Shown piece by piece: positions 40,652 through 48,237 of a DNA stretch of 48,237 nucleotides. Below the pieces are notes generated by a model. That model saw only the letters and a list, made by a program, of their open reading frames with translations. It made no database searches and was not told the DNA's origin. How positions within the stretch are numbered: the first letter of the stretch is position 1; each line of letters opens with the position of its first letter. The position numbers and the translations under genes are program-made. The stretch spans positions 1 through 48,237 of the forward strand of contig JAKLKA010000070.1 in the NCBI GenBank assembly GCA_023150915.1, given 5' to 3'. Source of the stretch: Polyangiaceae bacterium (GTDB lineage Bacteria; Myxococcota_A; Polyangia; Polyangiales; Polyangiaceae).

Positions 40652-41893
40652 TCACACGGCGGCGGTGCGGTACGGCCCCTCGTTCTTGACCTTCTTGGGA
40701 AAGATGCCCGCGCCGCGCGTGGCGACCAGCGCGCCGATGCCGAACAGCACCACCGCGGCGGTGACCAGCCCGCCGACCCACGGCAGCCACGACGCCACCA
40801 GGAACAGCCCGCAGCCGATGGCCAGGTGAACGTAGGGGCTCTGGCTCTTGTGGTGGAACACGGCGGCGCCCAGCGTGGTGAGCGTGGCGCAGATCCCGGC
40901 ATAAGTGCCGAGCACCCCCAAGAGCAGCGCCACGATGGCGATGGGGATGCCGACCACGGTCACGCACAGCGCGATCACCGCCACGGCGGCCACCAGCGAG
41001 CCGACGATGCCCAGCGCCAGGGTGCGCATCGGTCGCGCCGCGACCTCGCCCTGCATCGCGTCCATGCGCCCGGTGGCCAGGGCCAAGAGCACGGTGCCGA
41101 ACACGAAGAGCAGCGCCGTGCGCGTGATGCCGCCGCCGAAGTCGCTGACGGTGCGCGCCAGCCCGGATTTGTCGCCGTCGCTCTTGGTCACCCCGATCTG
41201 GATGTTGCCGTCCCCGCGGCGCGCCTTGCCGCCCACCACGTCCACGTCGCCATCGACCTTCGAGCCGTCGTCGGCGTCGAACGAGCCGCCCACCACGCTC
41301 ACGTCGCCCTTGACGTGACCGCCCTTCCGCAGCTTGACCGAGCCGCCCATCACCGCCACGTCGCCGGTCACGGTGCCCAGCACCTCGGCCGAGCCGCCCA
41401 TCACCACCAGGTCGTGCACGGTCTCGCCTGCTTCGACCCGGGTGCTGCCGCCGGTGACCACGCGATCTTCGCCGCGCTTCTCTTCGGGCGCGGGCTTGGC
41501 TGCGGGCGGCGGCTCGGGGGCCGCGGCCTCTGCCGCGGGCTCGGCGTCGGCCGGCGCGGCGTCGGCTGCCTCGACCGCGGGCGTGATGGAGATCAGCGAG
41601 CCGTCACGCTTCGCGACATAGCGACCGTCGGTGAGCAGCAGCTCGAGGATCTTGTCCGCGGGTTGGTCCTTGACCTCGACGTCCACCGGGGTGGTGCTGG
41701 GCGCCTCGATCACCACGCTCCAGCCGGCCTTCTGGGCGAGCTGCTTCACCGCCTCGGCGCGCGGCAGCTGCTTCACCGAAAGCGACACCTTCTTCTCTTC
41801 GGCGGGCCACTCGCCCTGTCGCGTGACCTCTGCCGCGGCCGAGCCCGCCAGGCACAGGACCGCAACGCCGGTCAGGATTCGACGAGACGTCAT
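40652..41893 (-). CDS. Secreted STN-domain, bactofilin-like membrane protein
   Basis: The 413-residue protein has a signal peptide (MTSRRILTGVAVLCLAGSAAA), an STN-like domain of the type found in secretins and TonB receptors (about 30-95, VSLSVKQLPRAEAVKQLAQK ... DKILELLLTDGRYVAKRDGS) and an Ala/Glu/Pro linker. A bactofilin-like beta block with repeated VxGGS turns follows (HDLVVMGGSAEVLGTVTGDV ... HVKGDVSVVGGSFDADDG), and then five or six transmembrane helices. Its ATG (41893) follows AAGGGAG and overlaps the anti-sigma stop (TGATG). It is probably the output gene of the ECF-anti-sigma operon and may scaffold the envelope. Confidence 0.75.
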   Translation of the reverse strand: MTSRRILTGVAVLCLAGSAAAEVTRQGEWPAEEKKVSLSVKQLPRAEAVKQLAQKAGWSVVIEAPSTTPVDVEVKDQPADKILELLLTDGRYVAKRDGSLISITPAVEAADAAPADAEPAAEAAAPEPPPAAKPAPEEKRGEDRVVTGGSTRVEAGETVHDLVVMGGSAEVLGTVTGDVAVMGGSVKLRKGGHVKGDVSVVGGSFDADDGSKVDGDVDVVGGKARRGDGNIQIGVTKSDGDKSGLARTVSDFGGGITRTALLFVFGTVLLALATGRMDAMQGEVAARPMRTLALGIVGSLVAAVAVIALCVTVVGIPIAIVALLLGVLGTYAGICATLTTLGAAVFHHKSQSPYVHLAIGCGLFLVASWLPWVGGLVTAAVVLFGIGALVATRGAGIFPKKVKNEGPYRTAAV

Positions 41894-42390
41894 CAGCGTG
41901 CTCCCTTCCATTCTGCGCGGCGCGGCACCCAGTGCGCGACCGCCAAACCCAACACCCCCATCACCAGCGTCGCCCCGAGCCACACCATCCACAGCGAGGG
42001 CCCGGCCGAGCTGGCGACCCGGACCATCGAGCCGAAGACGCGCAGCGCCACCGGCGCGGTCTGCACCAGGGTGCGCGGCAGCTGGCCCACGAAATCGGGC
42101 AGCCGCGCCAGCATGGGCAGCGCGCCCACGCCCGCGAAGATCAGGCCCGCCACCACGGCCCACACCGGAAACGGCTCGGGCTGTCGGGTCAGCGCGGCAG
42201 ACACCGACAGGCTGAGCGTGGCCATCTGACCCAGCCGCTCGGCGCAGGCGTCACACGCATCGGCGTGGCTGGCCGCCTTCGGACTGAGCAGCCCCGGCTC
42301 GCCGTCGGCCAGCGCCGTCAGCGAGAGATCGCTCAGGTGGCCGTCGGGCTGCCAGAGATCCTGGTCCGAGAGTCGTTCATCGCGGGTCAT
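41893..42390 (-). CDS. Zinc-binding anti-sigma factor (ZAS type)
   Basis: The 165-residue protein starts MTRDERLSDQDL at an ATG overlapping the sigma factor stop (ATGA). It carries the ZAS motif H-x3-C-x2-C (SHADACDACAERLGQM) near residue 50, which binds zinc and clamps the cognate sigma factor. Two hydrophobic segments follow (VWAVVAGLIFAGVGALPML and LWMVWLGATLVMGVLGLAV), placing the inhibitor in the inner membrane with the zinc domain in the cytoplasm. A signal would release the sigma factor by changing the zinc site or by proteolysis; which one cannot be told. Confidence 0.85.
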   Translation of the reverse strand: MTRDERLSDQDLWQPDGHLSDLSLTALADGEPGLLSPKAASHADACDACAERLGQMATLSLSVSAALTRQPEPFPVWAVVAGLIFAGVGALPMLARLPDFVGQLPRTLVQTAPVALRVFGSMVRVASSAGPSLWMVWLGATLVMGVLGLAVAHWVPRRAEWKGAR

Positions 42391-42974
42391 GCGACATTCC
42401 CTTCGTGTCCCAGCGCGTCGGCAATGCTGCGCCGCCCGCGCGAAATCCAGGTGCACACCGTTCCCATCGGCACGCCCAGCTTTGCGGCGATCTCGCGATA
42501 GGGCAGGCCATCGACGTGGAACAGCTCCATCGCCTTGCGGTGATCTGGGGGCAGGCGCTCCATGGCGGCGCGAATCGCCGCCGTGCGCCGCGCTCGCTCG
42601 AGTCGCTCGTCGGCGCCGGGCGCCGAGTCGGGCACGCGATCGAGCGGGTCGTCGTCATCGGCGCTCGGCCGCACGCTGCGCGCGCGGGTGCGTGTGCGCA
42701 GGCGCACCGCGTCCAGGGCCACGTGACGCGCGATGCCGAGCAACCAGGGTCGCAGCGGCTCGCCCGCTCGCAGACGCGACTGCCCTTCCAGCGCGCGACG
42801 GAAGGTCTCGTTGGTGCAGTCTTCGACGTCCGGGTGCATGCGGCCTTCTCTGAGGACGTTCGCTGCCACGGCGCGCACCAGAGGCCGAAGGGCCTCGACC
42901 TCGACCCCGAAATTGCCGACGAGCGCTGGCCGGCCGCGGGGGGTCTCGGGTGATTCCATCCGGACGGCGAGCAT
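42387..42974 (-). CDS. ECF sigma factor (sigma-70 family)
   Basis: The 195-residue protein has sigma region 2 (ALRPLVRAVAANVLREGRMH, DCTNETFRRALE, PWLLGIARHVALD) and region 4 (RTAAIRAAMERLPPDHRKAM, GLPYREIAAKLGVPMGTVCTWI) with the helix-turn-helix that reads the -35 element. The ATG at 42974 follows GAGAGG. It is directly followed by its ZAS anti-sigma and by the STN/bactofilin-like gene, so the three form an autoregulated module as is usual for ECF pairs. The 42-bp gap upstream contains a hairpin. Confidence 0.92.
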   Translation of the reverse strand: MLAVRMESPETPRGRPALVGNFGVEVEALRPLVRAVAANVLREGRMHPDVEDCTNETFRRALEGQSRLRAGEPLRPWLLGIARHVALDAVRLRTRTRARSVRPSADDDDPLDRVPDSAPGADERLERARRTAAIRAAMERLPPDHRKAMELFHVDGLPYREIAAKLGVPMGTVCTWISRGRRSIADALGHEGNVA

Positions 42975-42990
42975 CCTCGCCTCTCTTTCG

Positions 42991-43028
42991 CCGGCCGGCC
43001 GAGATTATTTCAGGGGTCAGCCGGCCGG
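42991..43028 (-). terminator. Hairpin between the gene at 43017 and the ECF sigma gene
   Basis: CCGGCCGGC (42991-42999) pairs perfectly with GCCGGCCGG (43020-43028) around a 20-nt AT-richer loop containing the stop codon of the gene at 43017. No T-run follows, so it may slow rather than stop transcription, or protect an mRNA end inside the operon. Confidence 0.4.
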
Positions 43029-43904
43029 GTTTGCCAGGGCGAACGCGACGCTGAAGCGCGCGCTTTTTGGCTCGATCACCCGCACGATGCTCGGGGATTC
43101 GGCGTCCAGCGAGGCGCCGTCGAGGCCCCTGAGCCGAGGTCGCTTGGGGTCCGGGCTCACGTCGGGCCCGACCACGGCCCAGTGCCCCCCGGTCACTTCG
43201 ACCACCGTGCCCACCGGGAGGTGCCCGACCGCACTGGCCAGAAGGCCCAGCGCCACCCGGTCTGCCTCGGGCTGCGTGCACAGCGCGCGCAGCGCCGAAA
43301 ACGGCGACACGCCGACGTCGTGCGTCCGGGGCGCGACACGCGAGAGCAGGGCGCGACACGCGACCAGCACCCGTGCCATCAGGCGCGGCGCAAGCTCGCC
43401 GCGATAGAGCGGACCCAGGCGCGGGCGCTCGAGCCACGCCACCTCGAACGCCGTCAGCGCGGCCCACTGCCGCAACGTCGGGCGAGTACCAGTGATGGCG
43501 GCGGCCACCGTGGCGGCGGGGGCCAGGTGATCCAGCGAGTCGGGCAGCTCGCTGAACACGCTGAGATCGAGCGACGACGCCGACGCCAGGCGTGCGCGGC
43601 CGGCGTCCACGTACAGCGCGGCCAGCACGGCGGCGGTCCGATCGTCGGCCGAGGCCCCAGCAGCGTGGGCCACCCGTGCAGCGATGAACGCGCTCTGCAC
43701 GGCGCGCGAGGCGTCGTCGCTCTCGGAGGGGGCCAGCGCCAGCGCGATCGCCAGCGTGGGGTCGTCCGAAGCGTGAACGATGCACTCGCCGACGTGGTCC
43801 AGCTCGTCGAGCGGGGGGACGTGCTCGCCCATCCGCCCGTAGCAGTGTCGCGCTGCCACGACCGAGCTCGCGTAGAGCTCGATGGCCAGGGCTGCGTCGC
43901 TCAT
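43017..43904 (-). CDS. Helical protein, possibly a degenerate HD-type domain
   Basis: The 295-residue protein starts at an ATG overlapping the stop of the pseudokinase-repeat gene (ATGA). It is almost wholly helical to residue 240 (ALAIELYASSVVAARHCYGR, AAVLAALYVDAGRARLASAS, WAALTAFEVAWLERPRLGPL) and ends in a small beta segment (GTVVEVTGGHWAVVGPD) resembling the tails of bacterial HD-GYP-related proteins. The histidine and aspartate ligands of active HD enzymes are not evident, so any such domain would be regulatory. Confidence in the family is low. Confidence 0.45.
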   Translation of the reverse strand: MSDAALAIELYASSVVAARHCYGRMGEHVPPLDELDHVGECIVHASDDPTLAIALALAPSESDDASRAVQSAFIAARVAHAAGASADDRTAAVLAALYVDAGRARLASASSLDLSVFSELPDSLDHLAPAATVAAAITGTRPTLRQWAALTAFEVAWLERPRLGPLYRGELAPRLMARVLVACRALLSRVAPRTHDVGVSPFSALRALCTQPEADRVALGLLASAVGHLPVGTVVEVTGGHWAVVGPDVSPDPKRPRLRGLDGASLDAESPSIVRVIEPKSARFSVAFALANPAG

Positions 43905-46307
43905 TCCGTCCTCCCGTCGCTGGTCAGGCGGGTCTGCACCAGGGCCAGGGCGCGCTCCGCCGCTTGCCGGACCCGGTCGCTGTTCCCCAGCCGGCGTTCG
44001 GCGTGATGCGCCAGCGACTCGAGCGCGGCTTCGGTCCGGCCGACCTCGCCCAGGGTGACGGCTGCGATGGCGCGGGTCTCTTCGTGGGAGCCCAGGCTGA
44101 GCAGCTTCTTCTGGTCCAGCACCTCGATGGCCAGGCTCTCGGCCCGGGCCGGCGCCAGGATCGCCAGGGCGTGGAACAACGAGCGGCGCTCTTCCAGCTC
44201 CAGCGCATCGAAGCGAGGCGACTTGATCCGGAGGGCGATGAACGGCGCCGCCACCCGCACCTCGTGATCTGCCAGCGCACGCAGCGTGTGGATCCGCTCG
44301 ATGCCCAGGCCCTCTTCGAGCCTGGCCTTGAGCTCGAGGCGCAGGGCCTCGGACGACGGGCCACCCGCACCCAGCGCCTCGATGCGCACCACGGGGTGGC
44401 GGCTCTCGGCGGACGCGGCCACGGCGCTCTGGGCCGCGAGCGTGTCGATGCTGGGCCGCCAGCGTGTCGATGCGAGTCAGCAGGCGCACCACCGCGACGC
44501 CCAAGCGAGGCTCGGCGCCGCGCGCCAGCTCGCCCAGCGCGTGCTCGTGGCCGCTGAGCTCGGACTCGAGGTGGTGCAGCACCTTGGCCTGAAGGGTCAG
44601 GTCGGTGATCTGTGGTAGCGCGGTGGCCAGCTCGGCGGCGTAGCTCGTCCCCAGCGACGGCAAGAGACCGATCAGCGCGTCGAGTCGCTTCGAGTCGGTC
44701 GCGCGCGTCCCCAGGCGGGCGAACAGCGAGCGGATCAGGGCCGGTGCGGCGATCGCCTCGATCACCCGCTGGCGCTCGGTGGCCAGCAGCGACTTGGGTG
44801 CGCGCACCGACTCGCCGAGCAGCGTGAGCAAGGCCAAGGCCTCGGCGGGGGCAGTGGCTGCGGCGGCCTCGAGATGCTCTTTCAGGGCCGGCCCGAAGGC
44901 ATTCACCGTCGGCCCGAGCGCCGGGCCTTCGAGCGAATCGGCGGCGACCCGAACCAGGCGCGCCGGGTCGGGGGTGCCCGCCGCCCCCAGCTCGCGCAGC
45001 AGCGCATCGTCGGGCTCGGGCAGCGCGGCCAGGATCATGGCCAGCTTGGCCTCGTGGTCGCTCTCTTCCAGCGCGGCCTCGGTGCGGTCGGCTCGCGCGC
45101 GGTCCGAGTCGAGCCGCACCACGACCTCGTCCCGCGCGGCATACAGCTCGTCGCGCTCACCCAGGGTCTGCAACGGATCCAGGTCGGGGGGCAGGGTGGC
45201 GCGCGTGATGGTGGGCGTGCGGGATGCGGGCTCACCGCTGGGCGGCGTGGGGCTGCGCGGGGCGAAGATGATCGGGTCGGGGGCGCGCTCGGTCGGCGCG
45301 TGCGGCGCGGCCGGGGCGCTTTGCGCGTGCTTCGTGCGGGGAGTGGGCGGCGGGCGTGAAGAAGGGCGCGACGCCGGCGTCCGGTGCGGGCTGGCGGGCG
45401 GCGTCGAGCTCCAGCTCGGGTCCGCCATGGGCGCCTGGGTGATGCGTGCCGGATCGAGCAGCGCGTGGCTGCCCGAGTCGGACGAAAGCGCGCTGACCAG
45501 CGCGTGCGCGTACATCACCTCGCGATCGTCCGCGGCTTGCTTCATCGCCGCCAAGAGCGTCCCGGCGCTGGAGAAACGTCGGGCCCGGTCCACGCTGAGA
45601 GCGCGCGCCAAGAGCTTCGTCAAGCTTCGAGGGGCGCGGGGAAAGACCTGCTCCAGTGACCGCACGCGCTCGGGCTCACGCGGGTTCACCGGGGTCTCGT
45701 CCGTGAGGAGCACGAACAAGAGCGCAGCCACCGCCCACAGGTCGCCGGCCTCGTCGGGGGAGCGAAAATCGTGGTTCGGCGCCACCAGCGAGCGATCGGG
45801 TCCAAGGCCCAGGGCTGCTCGCAGGCTGGCCTCGCCGAAACCGATCACGTGCACGCTGCCCGCTTCGTCTATCAGCAGGTGCGACAGCGAGAGCGCCCCG
45901 TGACGGACATCGTGAGCGTGTGCCGTGCCCACGATCTCGAGAGCGTCCCCGGCCACCCGCAGCGCTTCGGACGGTGGAATGCGCCCGCGGCGACGCGCCA
46001 CCAGGTGGCGCGCGCTTTCGCCGGAGATCAGCGGCGCAATCACCGTCTGGACTGCGCGACCCGTGATCTCGAGGGGCGCCACGGCCCTGGGGTGACCCAC
46101 CTCTTCAGCGGCGCGCAGGGCCCAGAGCTCTCCCGGTTCGGCCCGCAGCTCGGGGTGGATGATCTTCACTGCCACACTTCCGGTCGCGTGCCCGTCGGCG
46201 GCGTAGACCGCGCCCAGGTCGCCGACGGCGATCAGGCGCGTGAGCCGCAGCCCGCCTTCGAGCACGGTGCCGACGCGCGCGAGTGAGGCTTGCTCTCGGT
46301 CTCCCAA
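43901..46307 (-). pseudogene. Pseudokinase fused to helical repeats, frameshifted by a 22-bp duplication
   Basis: The frame begins at a TTG (46307). Residues about 10-270 have a protein-kinase fold: glycine loop IAVGDLGAVYAA and ATP Lys in VAVKIIHPE are present, but the catalytic HRD-K-N loop is VRHGALSLSHLL and DFG is GFG, so catalysis is not expected. A Pro/Ser/Thr-rich linker and an alpha-helical repeat region (HEAT-like) follow. At 44429-44472 a 22-bp tandem duplication shifts the frame. With one copy the helices continue smoothly (DTLAAQSAVAASAESRHPVV) to the stop at 43901. In the sequence as given, translation runs into an unrelated frame. Start and stop couple it to the M20 gene before and helical gene after it. 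Confidence 0.8.
44429..44472. repeat. 22-bp tandem duplication causing a frameshift
   Basis: CTGGGCCGCGAGCGTGTCGATG (shown as CTGGGCCGCGAGCGTGTC plus GATG) occurs at 44429-44450 and again at 44451-44472 with a single mismatch (G/C at unit position 10). Twenty-two is not divisible by three, so removing one unit restores the pseudokinase-repeat frame. Confidence 0.95.
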
Positions 46308-46331
46308 TTGCCCTGCCCCTCGTGACCCGCG

Positions 46332-47702
46332 TCAACGCCCGCGGAGCGCGGTCGGCAAGAGCTCGAAGTACTTGGCGAAGGTCTTCATGCCCCCCGAGGC
46401 CTGACCCCAGTCGAAGTACTCGTTCGGCGCGTGATAGCCATGATCGGGTAGCGAGAGCCCGATCAGCTGGATCGGGCACCCGAGGTGCCGCTCGAGCGTG
46501 ACCACCGCGCCAATGCTGCCGCCTTCGCGCACGAACGCCGGCGACTTGCCGAACCCGAAACGCAGCGCCTGCACGGCCACCTCACCCAGCGGCCCGGACG
46601 AATTGCCCCGGAACGGAGCGAGCGCGCTCTCGCCGTGGACCACCACGTCGGGGTTGAGCCGCTTCACCTCGGCCCGCAGCAGCGCGAGCGCCTTGGCGGG
46701 GGTCTGGTTCGGCACCAGCCGAAGGCTGACCTTGGCCTCGGCAAAGGGCGGCACGATGGTCTTGATCCCGCGGCCTTGATAGCCGCCGGCGATGCCGTGC
46801 ACCTCGAGGGTGGGGCGCGCCCAGATGGCCTGCATCACCTCGAGCGGGTCCTTCGACCGCAGCGACTTCAGGCCATACACCTTCTTGAACCGCGGCAGCG
46901 AGAAGCCGCAGCGCGAGAACGATGCCAGCTCGGCCCGGGTGGGCTTGACCACGTCGTCGTAGAACCCCTGGATGTGGATCTTGCCGGTGCCGCCGTCGTG
47001 CAGCGCGGCGATCACGTTGCAAAGCTCGACCATCGGGTTGCGGGCTGCGCCGCCGGTCAGGCCCGAGTGCACGTCTTCGGTTCCCGTTTCGAGCCGCAGC
47101 GTGGCCCCCTGCAGCCCCCGCAGCCCCGTGGAAACCACCGGCTTGCCGGGCGCCAGCCACACCGTGTCGGAGACCACGACCACGTCGGTGCGCAAGGCCT
47201 TGGCGTGCTTCTGCATGAAGCCGTCGAAGTTGGGGCTGCCGATCTCTTCTTCGAGCTCCCACACGAACTGGATGTTGAGCGGAACGTCTGCCTGCCGCGC
47301 GAACGCCGCTGCGTACAGCACCGACAGCGCCGGCCCCTTGTCGTCGGTGGCACCCCGCGCATAGTACCGATCGCCTTCGATCGAGAGCTTGAACGCCTCG
47401 CGCTTCCAGGCTGCGCCCTCTGCCGGTTGCACGTCCAGATGGTTGTAGATGGTGACGGTTGGGTGCTTGCGATCGTTGCCGAAGCGCCCGACCACCACCG
47501 GATTGCCACGCGTCTTCAGCACTTCGGCCGTGCCGCCCAGCGCGGTCACGGCGCTGGCTGCCGCCTCGGCGCAGCGCTGGATCGACGGGCGGCTCTCGGC
47601 CATGAGGCTGATGGTCGGCAGCTCGACCCAGCGGCGGAGCTCGGCTTCGTACCTGGGGCGTGCGGCGCGGACGTACCTGTCCAGTGCCTTCGAGTCGACC
47701 AT
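46332..47702 (-). CDS. M20-family metallopeptidase (dipeptidase-like)
   Basis: The 456-residue protein has the M20 zinc motifs: TIYNHLDVQPAEG (His and catalytic Asp), YYARGATDDKGPAL (bridging Asp), ELEEEIGSPNF (catalytic and metal Glu) and DHGYHAPNEYFDW (distal His). These enzymes cut dipeptides or short N-terminal residues, and some act on beta-Ala or carnosine-like substrates. No signal peptide, so cytosolic. It lies 24 bp before the pseudokinase gene on the same strand and may head the long operon. Confidence 0.9.
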   Translation of the reverse strand: MVDSKALDRYVRAARPRYEAELRRWVELPTISLMAESRPSIQRCAEAAASAVTALGGTAEVLKTRGNPVVVGRFGNDRKHPTVTIYNHLDVQPAEGAAWKREAFKLSIEGDRYYARGATDDKGPALSVLYAAAFARQADVPLNIQFVWELEEEIGSPNFDGFMQKHAKALRTDVVVVSDTVWLAPGKPVVSTGLRGLQGATLRLETGTEDVHSGLTGGAARNPMVELCNVIAALHDGGTGKIHIQGFYDDVVKPTRAELASFSRCGFSLPRFKKVYGLKSLRSKDPLEVMQAIWARPTLEVHGIAGGYQGRGIKTIVPPFAEAKVSLRLVPNQTPAKALALLRAEVKRLNPDVVVHGESALAPFRGNSSGPLGEVAVQALRFGFGKSPAFVREGGSIGAVVTLERHLGCPIQLIGLSLPDHGYHAPNEYFDWGQASGGMKTFAKYFELLPTALRGR

Positions 47703-47749
47703 GGCGCGTATGCTAGTTCAGCGGGCGCTCGATCGCGACGCCGAATCGG

Positions 47750-48237
47750 TCACGAGGGGCAGTCCCACTTCAGACCGCTGTTCCACCGACAGCGACAGAA
47801 CGAATTCGCGTACGCGCAGATCGCCCCACTGCTCGCACAGCCGCTCTCGTCGGTCGGCTTGGTGGCGGGGCAAGTCAGGCAGGACCAGTTCTGGGAGCCG
47901 CCGCCGCTGCAGCCGCACGCGTTGGTGTTGCCGGTGCCGTAGTTGCACGAATCCCCGGAGCTCGGGCACGACGGGTTGCCGGTCGGCGGATTCTGCGGGC
48001 AGGGGTTGCAGTGCCAGGTTCCGCCCCAGCACGTGCACTGGCTGCTGGTGTTGCCGGTGCCGGCGTAGTCGCACATGGCGCCCGGCGCGGAGCACGCAGA
48101 GTTGTCGGTGGGCTGCGGCGACGGGCACGTGCCCGTGCTTCCGCCCGAACCGCCGCTGCCGCCACTGCCGCCGGTGGCGCCGCCACTGCCGCCGGTGGCG
48201 CCGCCACTGCCGCCGGTAGCGCCGCCACTGCCGCCGG
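47750..48237 (-). CDS. Cys-rich secreted or lipoprotein repeat protein, 5' end outside the window
   Basis: The visible 162 residues begin in a Gly/Ser/Thr linker of GGSGGAT units and continue with three similar Cys-rich units of about 35-40 residues (for example MCDYAGTGNTSSQCTCWGGT, then SCNYGTGNTNACGCSGGG, then ICAYANSFCRCRWNSG), each with a conserved C-x-C...W-x-C pattern and CP near its end. Such units are common in extracellular proteins of Polyangia. The signal peptide is outside the window, so the lipoprotein assignment is inferred from linker style. Confidence 0.72.
   Translation of the reverse strand, partial: GGSGGATGGSGGATGGSGGATGGSGGSGGSGGSTGTCPSPQPTDNSACSAPGAMCDYAGTGNTSSQCTCWGGTWHCNPCPQNPPTGNPSCPSSGDSCNYGTGNTNACGCSGGGSQNWSCLTCPATKPTDESGCASSGAICAYANSFCRCRWNSGLKWDCPS
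48163..48237. repeat. 21-bp tandem repeats (GGSGGAT) at the right edge
   Basis: Three full units (48163-48183, 48184-48204, 48205-48225) and a partial fourth of CCACTGCCGCCGGTGGCGCC... encode the GGSGGAT linker. The array runs to the end of the window, so its true length is unknown. Confidence 0.9.

Noticed and set aside
39929-42229. 766-codon plus-strand open frame
   Set aside because: It is a shadow of the reductase, STN/bactofilin-like and anti-sigma genes, rich in His/Arg/Gln with no recognisable domains.
48163-48237. Repeat array as a CRISPR
   Set aside because: The units are contiguous 21-bp coding repeats (GGSGGAT) without spacers.

Overview
The window is very GC-rich DNA, most likely from a myxobacterium of the Sorangiineae/Polyangiaceae type (Myxococcota). 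This is an inference from gene content: many lipoproteins whose lipobox is followed by Gly/Ser/Thr-rich linkers, TPR-PEGA membrane proteins, Ser/Thr protein kinases, an FGE-sulfatase-LysM protein and one-off signalling enzymes. No rRNA, complete tRNA or CRISPR array was seen. Strong third-position GC bias gives long open frames opposite real genes; these were left out.

1-5.9 kb is mobile or damaged DNA. The start of an IS3-family transposase lies at the left edge, and its terminal repeat supplies the stop codon of a truncated YhaN-type ATPase. The partner nuclease YhaO is intact. A XRE-type regulator then faces an excisionase-integrase operon, and the integrase C-terminus is written across the antisense of a tRNA-Thr 3' half, a probable attachment core. 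5.8-21.8 kb is accessory surface and defence DNA: Gly-rich lipoproteins, two TPR-PEGA proteins, a DUF559 protein and an Mrr nuclease lying between two paralogous Gly-rich genes, an MntA-HepT (MNT-HEPN) toxin-antitoxin pair, several lipoproteins and an MBL-fold protein.

21.2-32.2 kb holds a vWA-like protein/MBOAT/small membrane protein/lipoprotein operon facing a membrane protein/polysaccharide deacetylase/malic enzyme operon, then a lipoprotein, a Ser/Thr kinase and a third TPR-PEGA protein. 32.2-34.5 kb is a scrap yard of short duplications: an antitoxin fragment, a lipoprotein frame led by a 7-bp repeat that looks like a phase-variation switch in the OFF state, a histidine-kinase C-terminal fragment, a truncated PIN toxin and an intact antitoxin. 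A histidine kinase and a frameshifted GAF-GAF-GGDEF protein follow.

38.1-47.7 kb is a tight same-strand run reading leftwards: M20 dipeptidase, pseudokinase-repeat protein (broken by a 22-bp tandem duplication), a helical protein, ECF sigma factor, ZAS anti-sigma factor, STN/bactofilin-like membrane protein, ketopantoate-reductase-like protein, HAD hydrolase and an anchored protein. The right edge holds a partial Cys-rich secreted protein with a 21-bp-repeat Gly linker.

The observations most worth follow-up are the heptamer-repeat lipoprotein switch, the tRNA-Thr fragment inside the integrase gene, the exact HepT/MntA motifs, the 22-bp duplication in the pseudokinase gene and the repeated TPR-PEGA-two-TM architecture with a conserved Cys pair.
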